Notes under the pieces: generated by a model
Seen by the model: only the letters and a program-made list of their open reading frames with translations
Database searches by the model: none
Told to the model about the DNA's origin: nothing
Part shown: positions 1 to 6,960 of the stretch, in pieces
Layout: every line of letters starts with the position of its first letter
Position numbering within the stretch: position 1 is the first letter of the stretch
Position numbers and translations under genes: made by a program
From: Legionellaceae bacterium
Lineage (GTDB): Bacteria; Pseudomonadota; Gammaproteobacteria; Legionellales; Legionellaceae
Length of the DNA stretch: 64,000 bases
Direction: 5' to 3'
Assembly: GCA_030696305.1 (NCBI GenBank)
Contig: JAUYSP010000074.1
Location: 1-64,000, forward strand

Positions 1-98
1 ATATTGCTCAATACACAATTCTATTGCACAGCTATAGATCGAACTGGATCCCGCGGACAAGCCCCGGGACGTCGAAATATGAATTGTCAACAGACCCT
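1..98 (+). repeat. Dispersed inverted-repeat element, right half (copy A)
   Basis: This stretch contains an arm that reappears as a reverse complement at 40019-40078 with about two mismatches, then a GC-rich palindrome (CCGCGG-acaag-cCCGGG, slightly degenerate), then the end motif TGAATTGTCAACAGACCC followed by TA. The same end motif occurs at 2777-2835, 36159-36177 and 40084-40142, and degenerate in inverse orientation at 39927-39945. The element is cut by the window edge, so its left end is not visible. It looks like a non-coding miniature element (MITE-like); no transposase is encoded here. Confidence 0.75.
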
Positions 99-437
99 AC
101 TGAATACCACGGAAAAGCTTTGATCCGTAGATAGTCAGGAATGAATTACACTTTAACGATTTAAATTAAATCAATTGTAATAACTAAAAATCTAATAAAA
201 CTTGATTCAACCATCATGGTAAAAATAGATCAAGATGAACAGAAAATACTACTGATTATTATAAAAACAACATTAGGAAATGATTGATCACATAGAATGT
301 AATCTGAAATAATTGATAATAAATCACCCTATAATAGCTAGTGCACTTTAGAAAAAATTATTGTATTCTCCCTGTGAATTATTTTATCACTAACTGAAAA
401 CTCATTAGTTCTCAAATATTACAGCCTGGAGATGATT
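99..437. other. AT-rich intergenic region upstream of the IQ-motif gene
   Basis: No gene is supported here. The stretch is very AT-rich and holds no tRNA-like or structured RNA that I can see. It should carry the promoter of the downstream gene; a weak candidate is TTGTAT at about 360 with a TTATCA 17 bases further on, but this match is too poor to annotate as a promoter. The ribosome binding site GGAG lies at 428-431. Confidence 0.5.
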
Positions 438-1178
438 ATGGAGAATAAACCTCAGATACAAAGACGCAAATCAGCAACAGCACAATTATGGAGTACAGTG
501 ATAGGAAAAAAAGGGAAAGATAAAGAGCCAAAATTGCAGGCGGTTGTAGCTGCAATGCCCCCCCATCAACAACCACCGGCAACTCCCTCTACAGAAGATA
601 AAGAGCCAAAATTGCAGGCGGTTGTAGCTCCAATGGCCGCCCATCAACAACCACCGGCAACTCCCTCTACAGAAGATAAAGAAAAAGCAGCAATATTGAT
701 TCAAGCTACGTTCCGAGGAACAACCCAAAGAAAAAAATACAACACAGCACTGATTAAACATAAAGAAGAGCAACTAGCAGCTGCTAAACTGAAAGAAGAG
801 CAAGCACTAGCAGCTGCAACCCCTATTTCTTCTTCTTTCGCCTTACAAGCATTAGAATTTATCATAACAAATCGGAAAGCCATTGCTATCACTGCCGCGT
901 TGTTTGTCATTGCTGCGGGGGTTTTAGTTGCTCTTACTTATGGAGCAGTTGCATGCCCACTGATCGCTGCTTGGTTAGCACCATTAGCTGCAGGTCAATT
1001 ACTAGCAATTCAAATTACCACTGGCGTGGTTGCTGCTACAGCAGCTATGAGCTTAACCGCTTCAGCTGTTAATTTCTTCCATAATAGAAACGCGGCTAAT
1101 GGTCCGGGAAGCATTCCGGCTAATACTACTGGAGCAGATTCTTCTGTAGTAACGGAGTTGAAAACCCCTTCGTTGTAG
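438..1178 (+). CDS. IQ-motif, repeat-bearing membrane protein; candidate host-directed effector
   Basis: A 246-residue protein of unknown function. The GGAG at 428-431 abuts an ATG at 432 but is spaced correctly for the ATG at 438, so 438 is taken as the start. Residues about 27-79 hold two copies of a 26-residue proline- and glutamine-rich repeat (DKEPKLQAVVA...). Next comes a perfect match to the eukaryotic IQ calmodulin-binding consensus: IQATFRGTTQRKKY, fitting [ILV]QxxxRGxxx[RK]xx[FILVWY]. A lysine/glutamate-rich helix follows (KHKEEQLAAAKLKEEQ), then two strongly hydrophobic alanine-rich segments that could form a membrane hairpin, and a polar tail. There is no signal peptide. The neighbouring 439-residue protein has a similar C-terminal half. 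That this is a secreted effector inserting into a host membrane is inference; the IQ motif is directly visible. Confidence 0.75.
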   Translation: MENKPQIQRRKSATAQLWSTVIGKKGKDKEPKLQAVVAAMPPHQQPPATPSTEDKEPKLQAVVAPMAAHQQPPATPSTEDKEKAAILIQATFRGTTQRKKYNTALIKHKEEQLAAAKLKEEQALAAATPISSSFALQALEFIITNRKAIAITAALFVIAAGVLVALTYGAVACPLIAAWLAPLAAGQLLAIQITTGVVAATAAMSLTASAVNFFHNRNAANGPGSIPANTTGADSSVVTELKTPSL

Positions 1179-1197
1179 AAACTCATTACTTATAAAC

Positions 1198-1228
1198 CAT
1201 TAATCTCCCGCCAGCCGGGAGATTAATG
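1198..1228 (+). terminator. Perfect 13-bp hairpin after the IQ-motif gene
   Basis: CATTAATCTCCCG at 1198-1210 pairs perfectly with CGGGAGATTAATG at 1216-1228 around a 5-base loop. It sits 19 bases after the stop codon, the usual place for an intrinsic terminator. It lacks a clear following T-run, so it could instead be an mRNA 3'-end stabilising stem. Confidence 0.55.
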
Positions 1229-1391
1229 CTATATGAGATCACTGCAAAACGATAATAACATTTTAAAAAGCACATGTAATGACTGATTTAAATAATAAAA
1301 ATAAATTCAAACAAGACCACGCTCTCCGCAACAAAAATCAATTTTGGATCAACAAGCTTAAAAAAAATTAAGATCAAATTAAGATCAAATG

Positions 1392-1420
1392 TTGACCTAT
1401 AAATAAAATTAATGTACAAT
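1392..1420 (+). promoter_or_regulatory. Sigma-70 type promoter for the 13-residue-repeat gene
   Basis: TTGACC (-35) at 1392-1397, a 17-base spacer and TACAAT (-10) at 1415-1420 match the housekeeping consensus at ten of twelve positions. The predicted start of transcription near 1427 leaves a leader of about 20 bases before the ATG at 1448, so the gene probably has its own strong promoter. Confidence 0.75.
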
Positions 1421-1447
1421 ACTGTTTTAAATTAACTGGGATAAATT

Positions 1448-2767
1448 ATGCCTCCTAAAAAACATCGCAACTCACATCAAACACCACCTACAACACCAAA
1501 ATCAAAAACGAATGGTACTCCTGGTCCTGAGGGGTCGACACCAGCTATTCAAATGTCTGATTTGCCCTCTCATCCATCCTTATCTAGCCTCAGGCAGCCG
1601 ATACCGGAGAGTTGGGAAGATAATCTAAATGTTGATGAACTACACACTCAAGCACCATCTCCTGAAACAATAGTAACATCAGCCGTTGCGGACGCTGAAG
1701 GAGAGGCATCAGACGTTGTAGAAGAGCGACAAATCATTGCAGAAGCTCTAAACACTGAAATGGAGTCAACGATTGTTGCAGAAACTCTAAACGCTGAAAA
1801 GGAGCCAACGGTTGTTGCAGAAACTCTAAACAATGAAATGGAGTCAACGATTGTTGCAGAAACTCTAAACACTGAAATGGAGCCAACGGATGTTGCAGAA
1901 ACTCTACACGCTGAAATGGAGTCAACGGTTGTTGCAGAAACTCTAAACACTGAAATGGAGTCAACAGTTGTTGCAGAAACTCTAAACAATGAAATGGAGT
2001 CAACGATTGTTGCAGAAACTCTAAACACTGAAATGGAGTCAACGGTTGTTGCAGAAACTCTAAACACTGAAATGGAGTCAACGGTTGTTGCAGAAACTCT
2101 AAACGCTGAAATAGAGTCAACGGATGTTACTGAAACTCTAAACACTGAAATGGAGTCAACGGTTGTTGCAGAAACTCTAAACCCTGAAATAGAGCATAGA
2201 AAAAACTCAAGAATCCCAAATTTGGAAAAACTTGTGGCATACTACGGGTTGGAAGATGATAGCGTACCATTGAGAGCGCTAAATTTGAATAATACATGGG
2301 AACCGGACTATAGAGCTGTACGACGTAGCACGCGCATATCACCTGATCAGTCCTCGCACAACGCTACGTTTTTATTGAACTTACACAACAACAAAATTTT
2401 CCATAATTGGAAAGTACAGCTTGCCGTTAATTGGAAAGTACAACTTGCAGTTGCGGTATTGGTCATCGCTGCGGTACTGGTCATTGTAGCGCTTACAGCG
2501 AATATGAATGCGCTTCCAGCCATTGCGGCGATTGTAGCAGGGTTATCAACGCTTGCAGCAAATGCTATCTTTGGTGTTGCAGTAGGTGTAGCAGCTGTTG
2601 GAACAGCAGTATTGGTCGTCCCCCCTATATATGGTCGCTTTTTTGGTGGTGGTAATTCTGATACTGATAGCAGTACCCATTCTTATAGTAACAGTGTCGA
2701 TTCTGATGAGGATGAGGATCAGGTAAGAAGGAGCATATTTACCGAAGCTACTCACTTTAATTCCTGA
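1448..2767 (+). CDS. Protein with twelve 13-residue tandem repeats and a C-terminal hydrophobic region; candidate effector
   Basis: A 439-residue protein of unknown function. Residues 1-95 are polar and rich in proline, serine and threonine, and look disordered. Residues 96-251 are twelve consecutive copies of a 13-residue acidic repeat with consensus VVAETLNTEMEST, probably helical. After a charged linker, residues about 320-400 are strongly hydrophobic and alanine/valine-rich, including a duplicated NWKVQLAV octapeptide, and could form two or more membrane segments. The tail is rich in serine and aspartate. There is no signal peptide. The architecture (soluble repeats, hydrophobic hairpin, short tail) parallels the protein encoded just upstream. 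A strong promoter at 1392-1420 precedes it and an intrinsic terminator at 2851-2883 follows. A translocated effector or surface antigen is an inference from architecture only. Confidence 0.8.
   Translation: MPPKKHRNSHQTPPTTPKSKTNGTPGPEGSTPAIQMSDLPSHPSLSSLRQPIPESWEDNLNVDELHTQAPSPETIVTSAVADAEGEASDVVEERQIIAEALNTEMESTIVAETLNAEKEPTVVAETLNNEMESTIVAETLNTEMEPTDVAETLHAEMESTVVAETLNTEMESTVVAETLNNEMESTIVAETLNTEMESTVVAETLNTEMESTVVAETLNAEIESTDVTETLNTEMESTVVAETLNPEIEHRKNSRIPNLEKLVAYYGLEDDSVPLRALNLNNTWEPDYRAVRRSTRISPDQSSHNATFLLNLHNNKIFHNWKVQLAVNWKVQLAVAVLVIAAVLVIVALTANMNALPAIAAIVAGLSTLAANAIFGVAVGVAAVGTAVLVVPPIYGRFFGGGNSDTDSSTHSYSNSVDSDEDEDQVRRSIFTEATHFNS
1733..2200 (+). repeat. Twelve in-frame copies of a 39-bp tandem repeat
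   Basis: The unit encodes 13 residues and recurs twelve times without interruption inside the 439-residue protein. Copies differ at a few positions (hypervariable residues 1, 8, 10 and 12). Because the unit is a multiple of three, gain or loss of copies would keep the frame. Antisense open frames across this region are by-products of the repeat. Confidence 0.95.
2405..2452 (+). repeat. 24-bp tandem duplication at the start of the hydrophobic region
   Basis: Two adjacent 24-bp copies with two mismatches duplicate the octapeptide NWKVQLAV immediately before the hydrophobic segment of the 439-residue protein. Confidence 0.9.
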
Positions 2768-2776
2768 TAAAAAATA

Positions 2777-2835
2777 GATCCCGCGGACAAGCCGCGGGAC
2801 GTAGGCCTTGTGGAAATGAATTGTCAACAAACCCT
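2777..2835 (+). repeat. Dispersed inverted-repeat element, right half (copy B)
   Basis: GATCCCGCGG, loop, CCGCGGGAC palindrome followed by the end motif TGAATTGTCAACAAACCC and TA. It is nearly identical to 40084-40142. It lies nine bases after the stop codon of the 439-residue gene. No left half is visible, so this is a partial or solo copy. Confidence 0.85.
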
Positions 2836-2850
2836 AATCTAATTATCAAT

Positions 2851-2883
2851 AAGTCGTCTTTGTTATAAAGGCGACTTTTTTTT
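2851..2883 (+). terminator. Intrinsic terminator
   Basis: AAGTCG at 2851-2856 pairs with CGACTT at 2872-2877, extended by two further pairs, and runs into eight consecutive T residues at 2876-2883. It ends transcription of the 439-residue gene, with the repeat element included in its 3' end. Confidence 0.8.
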
Positions 2884-3146
2884 ACACTGTTATTACTCAA
2901 AATACCTTGAGCACGACACTTCGTTTTTATTTATATGCATCATCTACAAGGGTCGGTTGTCAAGACAAGAGCCAGTAAGAGCAACCCTATTTCCGATGAG
3001 TTTAAAATATCGTCTTTGCGGGCGTTAGCGAGGATTTTCAATTGCAAATCGGTCTAGATTGCTTCACTGCGTTCGCAAAGACGAACTTTTTCCTGAATCA
3101 GTTGTGCCGTATTTGCTATTACAACAACCTTGATGATCAAATAAAA
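2884..3146. other. Intergenic region holding a palindromic repeat
   Basis: No gene is supported. The notable content is the 75-bp palindromic element at 3010-3084; the rest (2884-3009 and 3085-3146) shows no coding or RNA signature that I can recognise. Confidence 0.5.
3010..3084. repeat. Palindromic repeat of the GTC(A/T)TTGCG family, copy 1
   Basis: TCGTCTTTGCG at 3010-3020 is the exact reverse complement of CGCAAAGACGA at 3074-3084, with further imperfect pairing inward (GCGTTAGCGAGGATT against the complement of GATTGCTTCACTGCG). Related elements occur at 6880-6957 and, more weakly, at 63858-63936. Such short palindromes are common intergenic repeats in intracellular proteobacteria. Confidence 0.75.
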
Positions 3147-3175
3147 TTGACTCTGATCTTATTTTTAACTAAAAT
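3147..3175 (+). promoter_or_regulatory. Sigma-70 type promoter for the secreted paralogue pair
   Basis: TTGACT at 3147-3152, a 17-base spacer and TAAAAT at 3170-3175. The predicted transcript starts near 3182, 28 bases before the first ATG. No promoter of similar quality is seen between the two paralogues, so they are probably co-transcribed from here. Confidence 0.7.
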
Positions 3176-3209
3176 GGTTCCGAGCAATCATATCCATTAA
3201 GGAGTACTC

Positions 3210-3647
3210 ATGAAAAAAATACTATCTATGTTCATGCTTAGCACGTTCATATTTTCAAGTAGCACATTCGCTTATAGCGATCATTATTACGATCTAAATG
3301 TACAACTCAGAAATTTTGGTTCTGACAATTGCGTTTTAACAAAAAAATACTTACTCAAAGGATCTTTACACGATAGTGATTTTCCAAGCATTCTTGCTGC
3401 TTCAGGTGAACGTTATACTTTTACATTACGAGGCGAAGTGACCGAAGCTCAACTATCTTATGCTTGTGGTGATCACAAAAAATTTACAATTTACATGAGT
3501 CAGTATATGAAAAGACGACATAAGCATACGAGTATTGATGCAAAAATGATCGATTCAGTAGACGTATTCGAAAAACATGAAAGTAAACCAACTTATCATA
3601 CAGCTAACCAACACACCAGTTCGCTCACATGGCAATTCACACATTGA
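3210..3647 (+). CDS. Small secreted protein, first of a tandem paralogue pair
   Basis: A 145-residue protein with a clear Sec signal peptide (MKKILSMFMLSTFIFSSSTFAYS, with cleavage expected after the FAYS region). The mature part has two cysteines that could form a disulfide (NCVLTKK and YACGDHK) and a basic stretch KRRHKH. I do not recognise the family. The ribosome site TAAGGAG at 3198-3204 fixes the start. It is about 80 percent identical by eye to the next gene, and even the bases around the two start sites match, so the pair arose by local duplication. The product is expected in the periplasm or outside the cell. Function is unknown. Confidence 0.8.
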   Translation: MKKILSMFMLSTFIFSSSTFAYSDHYYDLNVQLRNFGSDNCVLTKKYLLKGSLHDSDFPSILAASGERYTFTLRGEVTEAQLSYACGDHKKFTIYMSQYMKRRHKHTSIDAKMIDSVDVFEKHESKPTYHTANQHTSSLTWQFTH

Positions 3648-3672
3648 TAATTTAATCCATTACGGAGTACTC

Positions 3673-4104
3673 ATGAAAAAAATACTATCTATGTTCATGC
3701 TTAGCACATTGTTGTTTTCAAGTAGCACATTCGCTTATAGCGATAACTATTATGATCTTAACGTAGAACTCAGAAATTTTGGTTCTGACAATTGCGTTTT
3801 AACAAAAAAATATTTACTTCAAGGATCTTTGATCAATAGTGATTTCCCAACCATGCTTGTTGCGAGTGGTGAGCGCTATCATTTCACATTAAGAGGCAAG
3901 GTCACAGAGGCTCAATTATCTTATGCATGCGGTGATCACAAAAAATTCACCATCTATATGAGTCAGTTTAAGAAAAGACGACATAAGCATACAAGTATTG
4001 ATGCCAAAATGATTGATTCAGTGGACGTATTCGAAAAACATGAAGTTAAACCTACTCAGAATTATCAAGGTATAAGTTCGATCGCTTGGCAGTTTACTCA
4101 TTAA
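3673..4104 (+). CDS. Small secreted protein, second of a tandem paralogue pair
   Basis: A 143-residue paralogue of the preceding gene. An open frame extends upstream to 3577, overlapping the first gene, but the segment at 3660-3700 repeats the leader, start codon and signal peptide of the first copy (GGAGTACTCATG), so 3673 is the start. It keeps the signal peptide, both mature cysteines (NCVLTKK, YACGDHK) and the KRRHKH stretch. It differs mainly at the C-terminal end, where the first copy has extra residues. Retention of both copies and of the cysteines suggests both are functional. Family and role are not recognised. Confidence 0.8.
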   Translation: MKKILSMFMLSTLLFSSSTFAYSDNYYDLNVELRNFGSDNCVLTKKYLLQGSLINSDFPTMLVASGERYHFTLRGKVTEAQLSYACGDHKKFTIYMSQFKKRRHKHTSIDAKMIDSVDVFEKHEVKPTQNYQGISSIAWQFTH

Positions 4105-4136
4105 TAATTTGCTAAACACTTACCTCGGCATTTTTT

Positions 4137-4156
4137 GTTGGCCCTAACCGGCCAAC
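4137..4156. other. Perfect 7-bp GC-rich hairpin between convergent genes
   Basis: GTTGGCC, a 6-base loop and GGCCAAC lie between two convergent genes, where a terminator is expected. The T-run (4131-4136) is on the wrong side for the plus strand, and on the minus strand it reads as A, so classical intrinsic termination is not well supported in either direction. Confidence 0.4.
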
Positions 4157-4174
4157 AACTTCCCTTGATTCATT

Positions 4175-4651
4175 TCAGCTTGATAAATTAACCACCCGCC
4201 CTACACGATTAATAATTAGTTTTGTTGATTTTTGCTGGGCTAGCTCAATTATAAAAGTACCATTGATTGCACTTTCACTCAATTCAGGCGTAAAACGTAA
4301 ATAATGATTGGATTGAAATCCTTGCCAAGTAATATGACATCCGGATGTAGGCCAGGTCCATTCATGAATCAGCGTTTTTAAAGCATGTGGATGCTCTGTA
4401 TATAAGGCCATGCCAGATGACCACCCTTTGGTATTGGGACGATAGCTTAGAATAACATGCTCGCCATGAAGAATGGCTTGTAGTTTCGCATAGCGAATCG
4501 CACTTTTAATTTGATCAGTAATAACTTGTAGTTGATTTTTTTTATATAATATCGGACCAAATGGCGATGCAAAGCTAAATAGTACGCCTATGATGGTTAG
4601 ACAAACAAGTAATTCAACCAAGGTCAGACCAGAAGTTTTCCTCGATACCAT
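4175..4651 (-). CDS. Type IV pilin-like pseudopilin (GspH/FimT family)
   Basis: A 158-residue protein. It begins with a short basic leader and the prepilin signature SG-LTLVELLVCLTIIGVLFSFA, with the glycine before the cleavage site and the conserved glutamate at position 5 of the mature protein, followed by the hydrophobic helix. Phenylalanine at mature position 1 is replaced by leucine. The remainder resembles the GspH/FimT minor-pilin fold (RYAKLQAILHGEHVILSYRP). Such minor pseudopilins prime assembly of type II secretion pseudopili or type IV pili and need a prepilin peptidase encoded elsewhere. It lies six bases after pyrF and is probably the last gene of that operon. No other pilus gene is in the window, so FimT versus GspH cannot be decided. 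Confidence 0.8.
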   Translation of the reverse strand: MVSRKTSGLTLVELLVCLTIIGVLFSFASPFGPILYKKNQLQVITDQIKSAIRYAKLQAILHGEHVILSYRPNTKGWSSGMALYTEHPHALKTLIHEWTWPTSGCHITWQGFQSNHYLRFTPELSESAINGTFIIELAQQKSTKLIINRVGRVVNLSS

Positions 4652-4657
4652 GTTTTA

Positions 4658-5347
4658 TTAACCTAACATCAGCAGTTGTTGTACTACTTTCGCTGGATGT
4701 GCTGCTCTCGTAATCGAACGACCGATGACTAAGTAATCACTCCCCGCCTTTATCGCCAATTCTGGAGTAATAATACGTGTTTGATCGTCTTTTGCATCAC
4801 CGGCTAGGCGAATACCGGGGGTAACCGTAATAAAATTCTTGCCACATTGATTCTTAATCATGGGTACTTCTAAAGCAGAACTAACAACGCCATCTAATCC
4901 TGCATCTCGTGCCCAACTGGCCAGTTTAGTTACGTGAGCTTCCAACGAGTCGCTAATACCTAACGATTGAAGCTCGTTCGAAGCCATGCTCGTCAACACG
5001 GTTACCGCAATCAGTAGTGGTCGTTCATCACCAAACCGCTCAATCGCCTCTCTCGCAGCCTGCATCATATTGATGCCACCAGACGCGTGTACATTTACCA
5101 TCCATACGCCAAGGTCTGCTGCCGCCATACAGGCTCTCGCAACAGTTGTCGGAATATCATGAAATTTTAAGTCGAGAAAGACATGAAAATGTTTGGCTAC
5201 GAGTCTGCGTACGAAGTCTGGTCCAAACAAGGTAAACATTTCACTACCGACTTTCAGCGCACAGTGGCTAGGATCCAATTGATCGATTAAAGATAATGCT
5301 GCCGCCTGATTATCAAAATCAAGCGCAATAATTAGTTTGGATTTCAT
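4658..5347 (-). CDS. pyrF: Orotidine 5'-phosphate decarboxylase
   Basis: A 229-residue protein catalysing the last step of UMP synthesis, decarboxylation of OMP. The signature LDLKFHDIP lies at residues 58-66, with the catalytic lysine at 61 and aspartates at 59 and 64. The substrate-binding segments TPGIRL and YLVIGRSIT are in the C-terminal third. Length is typical of bacterial PyrF. It follows lapB by five bases and is preceded by an AAGGTGA ribosome site. The lapA-lapB-pyrF order is conserved in gammaproteobacteria, which supports the assignment. Confidence 0.97.
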   Translation of the reverse strand: MKSKLIIALDFDNQAAALSLIDQLDPSHCALKVGSEMFTLFGPDFVRRLVAKHFHVFLDLKFHDIPTTVARACMAAADLGVWMVNVHASGGINMMQAAREAIERFGDERPLLIAVTVLTSMASNELQSLGISDSLEAHVTKLASWARDAGLDGVVSSALEVPMIKNQCGKNFITVTPGIRLAGDAKDDQTRIITPELAIKAGSDYLVIGRSITRAAHPAKVVQQLLMLG

Positions 5348-5352
5348 AGCAG

Positions 5353-6522
5353 CTAATCACCTTCTAACCCATGTATTGGTTTTGTTCGGCCCCATTGTTT
5401 GCAACTTGGACAGTGCCAATGCAATAACTTGCCACTATAGCCACAATGACCGCAACGATAAATCGGTTTATTTTCTAAAAATTTGCTAGTAATAGCATAT
5501 AACATTTGCAACTTATCTTTTACCCTGCCATGAGCTGATTCTAGATGCCAATAAATCAATCGATTAAGACCTCGAATGGAAGGATGACGCCCTAAATGAC
5601 TCGATACAAATTCGATCGCGAAATCTACACCCTTTTCCCGACTTAAATAATCCCCGATCACAAAAATGATGGATGCTCGCGGGTGATCTGGTAGTGTTTG
5701 TTCTAAATAATCGATACATTCATCCATGAGATCTAATTCGCGATAACAATGAACTAATGGCTCAATGATTTCATTTAAAAACTCAGCATCTTGTTCAGGT
5801 ACTCGCTTTAAAGCTCGAATAGCCTGTTTGTAACGACCGTTTTGTATTTCTAAATTGGCTAACATTAAACTTGCGCGCACCGATTTTCGATCGATGGACA
5901 ATGCCTGTTTAATCGCTTGTAATGCTTTATCTTGCATATTACTTTTAGATGCATGGAGCGCGATTTCGCAATAATAATGAGCAGCTTGAGAATTCATACT
6001 TGTGCCGGTGAATTCTTCAAGTTTTTTTACTACATCGAGCGCTTTTTCCCATGCTTTTTCTTGCTGATAAATAGCTAACAAACCACGTAAGCTACTTACT
6101 TCGTTGTCGCCACCTAGCTCAACTACTTCTAGAAAAATACGTTCTGCTCGATCAAATACACCAGCGCTCATATAATCTTGACCTAAAGCCATTAATGCTT
6201 CTTTACGCTGCAATAGGCTTAATTGAGGTCTGGCGATTAAATTTTGGTGAATACGAATTGCACGATCCACTTCTCCGCGTCGCCTAAATAAGCTACCCAA
6301 TGCTAAATGTGTTTCGACCGTTTCACTATCCACTTCCAATAACTTAATGAATACATCGACCGCTTTATCAGGCTGTTCATTCAATAAATAATTCAAGCCA
6401 ACGACGTATTCTCGCGACAAATGATTGGGCGTATTTTGTTCCATACCTGAATGGCCGCGCTTGGCTATCCACCAACCAGACCAAGCTGCTGCAGGTAATA
6501 ATAGTGGCCATAAATTAATCAT
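5353..6522 (-). CDS. lapB: LPS assembly protein B (TPR and rubredoxin-like domain)
   Basis: A 389-residue inner-membrane anchored cytoplasmic protein of the LapB (YciM) family. It has an N-terminal transmembrane helix (residues about 3-20), a series of tetratricopeptide repeats, and a C-terminal rubredoxin-type metal site with cysteines at 357, 360, 371 and 374. In E. coli, LapB works with the protease FtsH to control LpxC turnover and so balances lipopolysaccharide against phospholipid. It lies 12 bases downstream of lapA and is co-transcribed with it and with pyrF. All four metal cysteines are present, so the protein looks functional. Confidence 0.95.
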   Translation of the reverse strand: MINLWPLLLPAAAWSGWWIAKRGHSGMEQNTPNHLSREYVVGLNYLLNEQPDKAVDVFIKLLEVDSETVETHLALGSLFRRRGEVDRAIRIHQNLIARPQLSLLQRKEALMALGQDYMSAGVFDRAERIFLEVVELGGDNEVSSLRGLLAIYQQEKAWEKALDVVKKLEEFTGTSMNSQAAHYYCEIALHASKSNMQDKALQAIKQALSIDRKSVRASLMLANLEIQNGRYKQAIRALKRVPEQDAEFLNEIIEPLVHCYRELDLMDECIDYLEQTLPDHPRASIIFVIGDYLSREKGVDFAIEFVSSHLGRHPSIRGLNRLIYWHLESAHGRVKDKLQMLYAITSKFLENKPIYRCGHCGYSGKLLHWHCPSCKQWGRTKPIHGLEGD

Positions 6523-6534
6523 TTTCGTTAATTC

Positions 6535-6834
6535 CTAAAAAATTGTATCTTCATTTCTAAGGGGAATCGTTCGTAAATTTTTAATTTCACGTTCTGTTAA
6601 TTTTAATTGATTCTTTATTTTACGATGCTCTACCTTTAAACGCCAGTACCGATACATAAACAAAATAAAACCAATAAGAACACCTGAACCAAGCATCGTA
6701 ACCATGAAAACAGAAATAGGCATGTTTAATGTTGTAAAATAAAAATTAACTTGTACAGACGTAGCATTCAATGCAGCAAAACTAATACCAATTAAGATCA
6801 GCACTAAATAAAAAGCAATCATCATAATTCGCAT
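6535..6834 (-). CDS. lapA: LPS assembly protein A
   Basis: A 99-residue inner-membrane protein with two transmembrane segments (about residues 3-22 and 38-60) and a basic, coiled-coil-like cytoplasmic tail (KVEHRKIKNQLKLTEREIKNL), as in LapA (YciS). It is thought to assist LapB in coordinating lipopolysaccharide assembly. Size, topology and location immediately upstream of lapB all fit. The conserved upstream neighbour ihfB is absent; rpsA comes next after a terminator and a palindromic repeat. Confidence 0.9.
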   Translation of the reverse strand: MRIMMIAFYLVLILIGISFAALNATSVQVNFYFTTLNMPISVFMVTMLGSGVLIGFILFMYRYWRLKVEHRKIKNQLKLTEREIKNLRTIPLRNEDTIF

Positions 6835-6846
6835 AAATGTCCTTAT

Positions 6847-6878
6847 AAAAAAAAAGCGTAGATGACTACGCTTTTTTA
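6847..6878. terminator. Intrinsic terminator between rpsA and lapA
   Basis: AGCGTAG at 6855-6861 pairs with CTACGCT at 6866-6872 around a 4-base loop. A-run on one side (6847-6855) and T-run on the other (6872-6877) make it work in either direction. On the minus strand it lies downstream of rpsA and just ahead of lapA, so lapA-lapB-pyrF probably has its own promoter or depends on readthrough. Confidence 0.75.
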
Positions 6879-6879
6879 C

Positions 6880-6957
6880 TGTCTTTTCGAGCAGCGTTGA
6901 AGTAATTCAGCGTTCTAGCATTACATGCTGAATTACTTCACTCCGTTCGCAATGACA
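6880..6957. repeat. Palindromic repeat of the GTC(A/T)TTGCG family, copy 2
   Basis: GAAGTAATTCAGC at 6899-6911 pairs perfectly with GCTGAATTACTTC at 6927-6939, and flanking arms (TGTCTTTTCGAGC against the complement of GTTCGCAATGACA) extend the palindrome imperfectly. The right arm resembles that of the element at 3010-3084. It sits where ihfB normally lies. Confidence 0.75.
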
Positions 6958-6960
6958 AAG

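Noticed and set aside
1648-2145. Antisense open frames across the 13-residue repeat array
   Set aside because: They arise because the 39-bp repeat lacks stops on the other strand in two frames; no ribosome site, and the sense frame has a strong promoter and terminator.
1733-2200. CRISPR array
   Set aside because: The units are contiguous in-frame protein repeats without unique spacers.
4131-4156. Intrinsic terminator for the secreted paralogues
   Set aside because: The hairpin is good, but the T-run lies before the stem, not after it, so it is listed only as a hairpin.
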